A DNA stretch of 6,175 bases from Dysgonamonadaceae bacterium (GTDB lineage Bacteria > Bacteroidota > Bacteroidia > Bacteroidales > Azobacteroidaceae). Below the pieces are notes generated by a model. The model saw only the letters and a program-made list of their open reading frames with translations. It was not told the origin of the DNA and did no database searches. The DNA is taken from assembly GCA_031258895.1 (NCBI GenBank), contig JAIRMF010000127.1, positions 1 through 6,175 of the forward strand, read 5' to 3'. Positions 5,690 through 6,175 of this stretch are shown here, piece after piece; the first letter of the stretch is position 1, and every line of letters begins with the position of its first letter. The translations under genes and the position numbers were made by a program.

Positions 5690-6175
5690 TTACTTTTTGG
5701 TAACCGGAATTGTTCTATGTCCATGCTTTAGGCGGTATTCACCTTTAGGCAATTGAGACAAATTGATCTTTTCGCCTGCTTTTACGGTTGTTTTCAAGAC
5801 CTCTTTACCTTTGGGGTCATACACCGATACGCTACCGCCTGTGTAGGAGCTTATTGGAAAATAGTCCTTCACTTCTACTGTTTTGTTTGCAGTTATTGTT
5901 TCTGCTTTCCGCAAGGAAGCAGATGCTGGCGCCACTCCACCTGTTTTTGTTATTCTCAACTTATCCAAGCAGAAATAAACCGCAGTATTAGGTCCGTAAC
6001 CCGACAGGCTGTCTGTGGAAAACATTGTGAAATAAAGGGACTTGACAGTGCCGAACGTTGACAACGTTACCTTTTCCCAATTGGGAGATTGAGAGACATT
6101 ATACGTTGCCGAAGAACTGTATTGTGCCAATGGTATTATCTTGGTTACTTCCGTACCATTTGATTTGACGCCGTG
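5690..6175 (-). CDS. DUF4465-family secreted protein (3' part; runs off the right edge)
   Basis: The frame is open from the window edge (base 6175, codon CAC) to the TAA at 5692-5690, giving 161 C-terminal residues; the true start lies outside. Visible residues 1-78 match the end of DUF4465: HGVKSNGTEVTKI, NWEKVTLSTFGTVKSLYFTM, STDSLSGYGPNTAVYFCLDKLRI, the last being the hallmark (M/P)NTxxYFCLDxL strand of this family. Residues ~97-161 form a short beta tail (GSVSVYDPKGKEVLKT, INLSQLPKGEYRLKHGHRTI, VTKK) that resembles a T9SS type A sorting domain but lacks its YPNP opening. DUF4465 proteins are exported Bacteroidota proteins, some encoded near corrinoid (B12) uptake genes; that role is only a possibility here because no TonB receptor is in view. 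The TTG at 6130 is not the start, since homology continues upstream of it. The gene shares its orientation with the downstream T9SS gene and may form a unit with it. Confidence 0.88.
   Translation of the reverse strand, partial: HGVKSNGTEVTKIIPLAQYSSSATYNVSQSPNWEKVTLSTFGTVKSLYFTMFSTDSLSGYGPNTAVYFCLDKLRITKTGGVAPASASLRKAETITANKTVEVKDYFPISSYTGGSVSVYDPKGKEVLKTTVKAGEKINLSQLPKGEYRLKHGHRTIPVTKK

Noticed and set aside
5690..6130. TTG at 6130 as the start of a separate 146-residue gene
   Set aside because: The frame stays open to the window edge and the upstream residues (HGVKSNGTEVTKI) continue the DUF4465 pattern, so the gene is simply truncated by the edge.

Overview
The window looks like a chromosomal segment of a Bacteroidota (probably Bacteroidales) bacterium. 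This rests on a secreted protein with a C-terminal type IX secretion (T9SS) sorting domain, a neighbouring DUF4465-type protein, a Bacteroidota-style acyltransferase, the absence of clear Shine-Dalgarno sequences, and a Bacteroidota-like -7 box (TAnnTTTG) upstream of pyrH. The genus cannot be fixed from the sequence. All five genes lie on the minus strand, so transcription runs from right to left. Two genes are cut by the window edges.

Right part (3314-6175), an envelope or secreted-protein cluster. The 3' end of a DUF4465-family gene enters from the right edge and ends at 5690. It is followed by a hairpin that may be a terminator and a 72-base AT-rich gap. Next comes a complete 767-residue exported protein: signal peptide, N-terminal jelly-roll-like domain, long Ig-like/beta-rich body and a canonical T9SS type A sorting domain. 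The first ~175 codons of this gene differ in strand skew and codon choice from everything after them, which suggests a mosaic gene. A strong palindrome flanked by 7-base direct repeats (3259-3300) separates this cluster from the housekeeping genes. It may be both a terminator and a small dispersed repeat.

Left part (1-3165), a compact housekeeping operon in the order pyrH (UMP kinase), a PlsC/GPAT-like glycerophospholipid acyltransferase, and mutS2 (MutS-family ATPase, 5' half only). The pyrH-acyltransferase gap is 23 bases, and the acyltransferase stop overlaps the mutS2 start as ATGA, so the three are probably co-transcribed and the last two translationally coupled. The products act in different processes (pyrimidine nucleotide synthesis, membrane lipid synthesis, DNA recombination or ribosome rescue), so the grouping looks like a growth-related transcription unit rather than one pathway.

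No tRNA, rRNA, CRISPR array, transposase or phage gene was seen. The most unusual points are the composition break inside the T9SS gene, the palindrome with flanking direct repeats, the non-canonical HX5D spacing in the acyltransferase, and the DUF4465/T9SS pair of unknown ligand.
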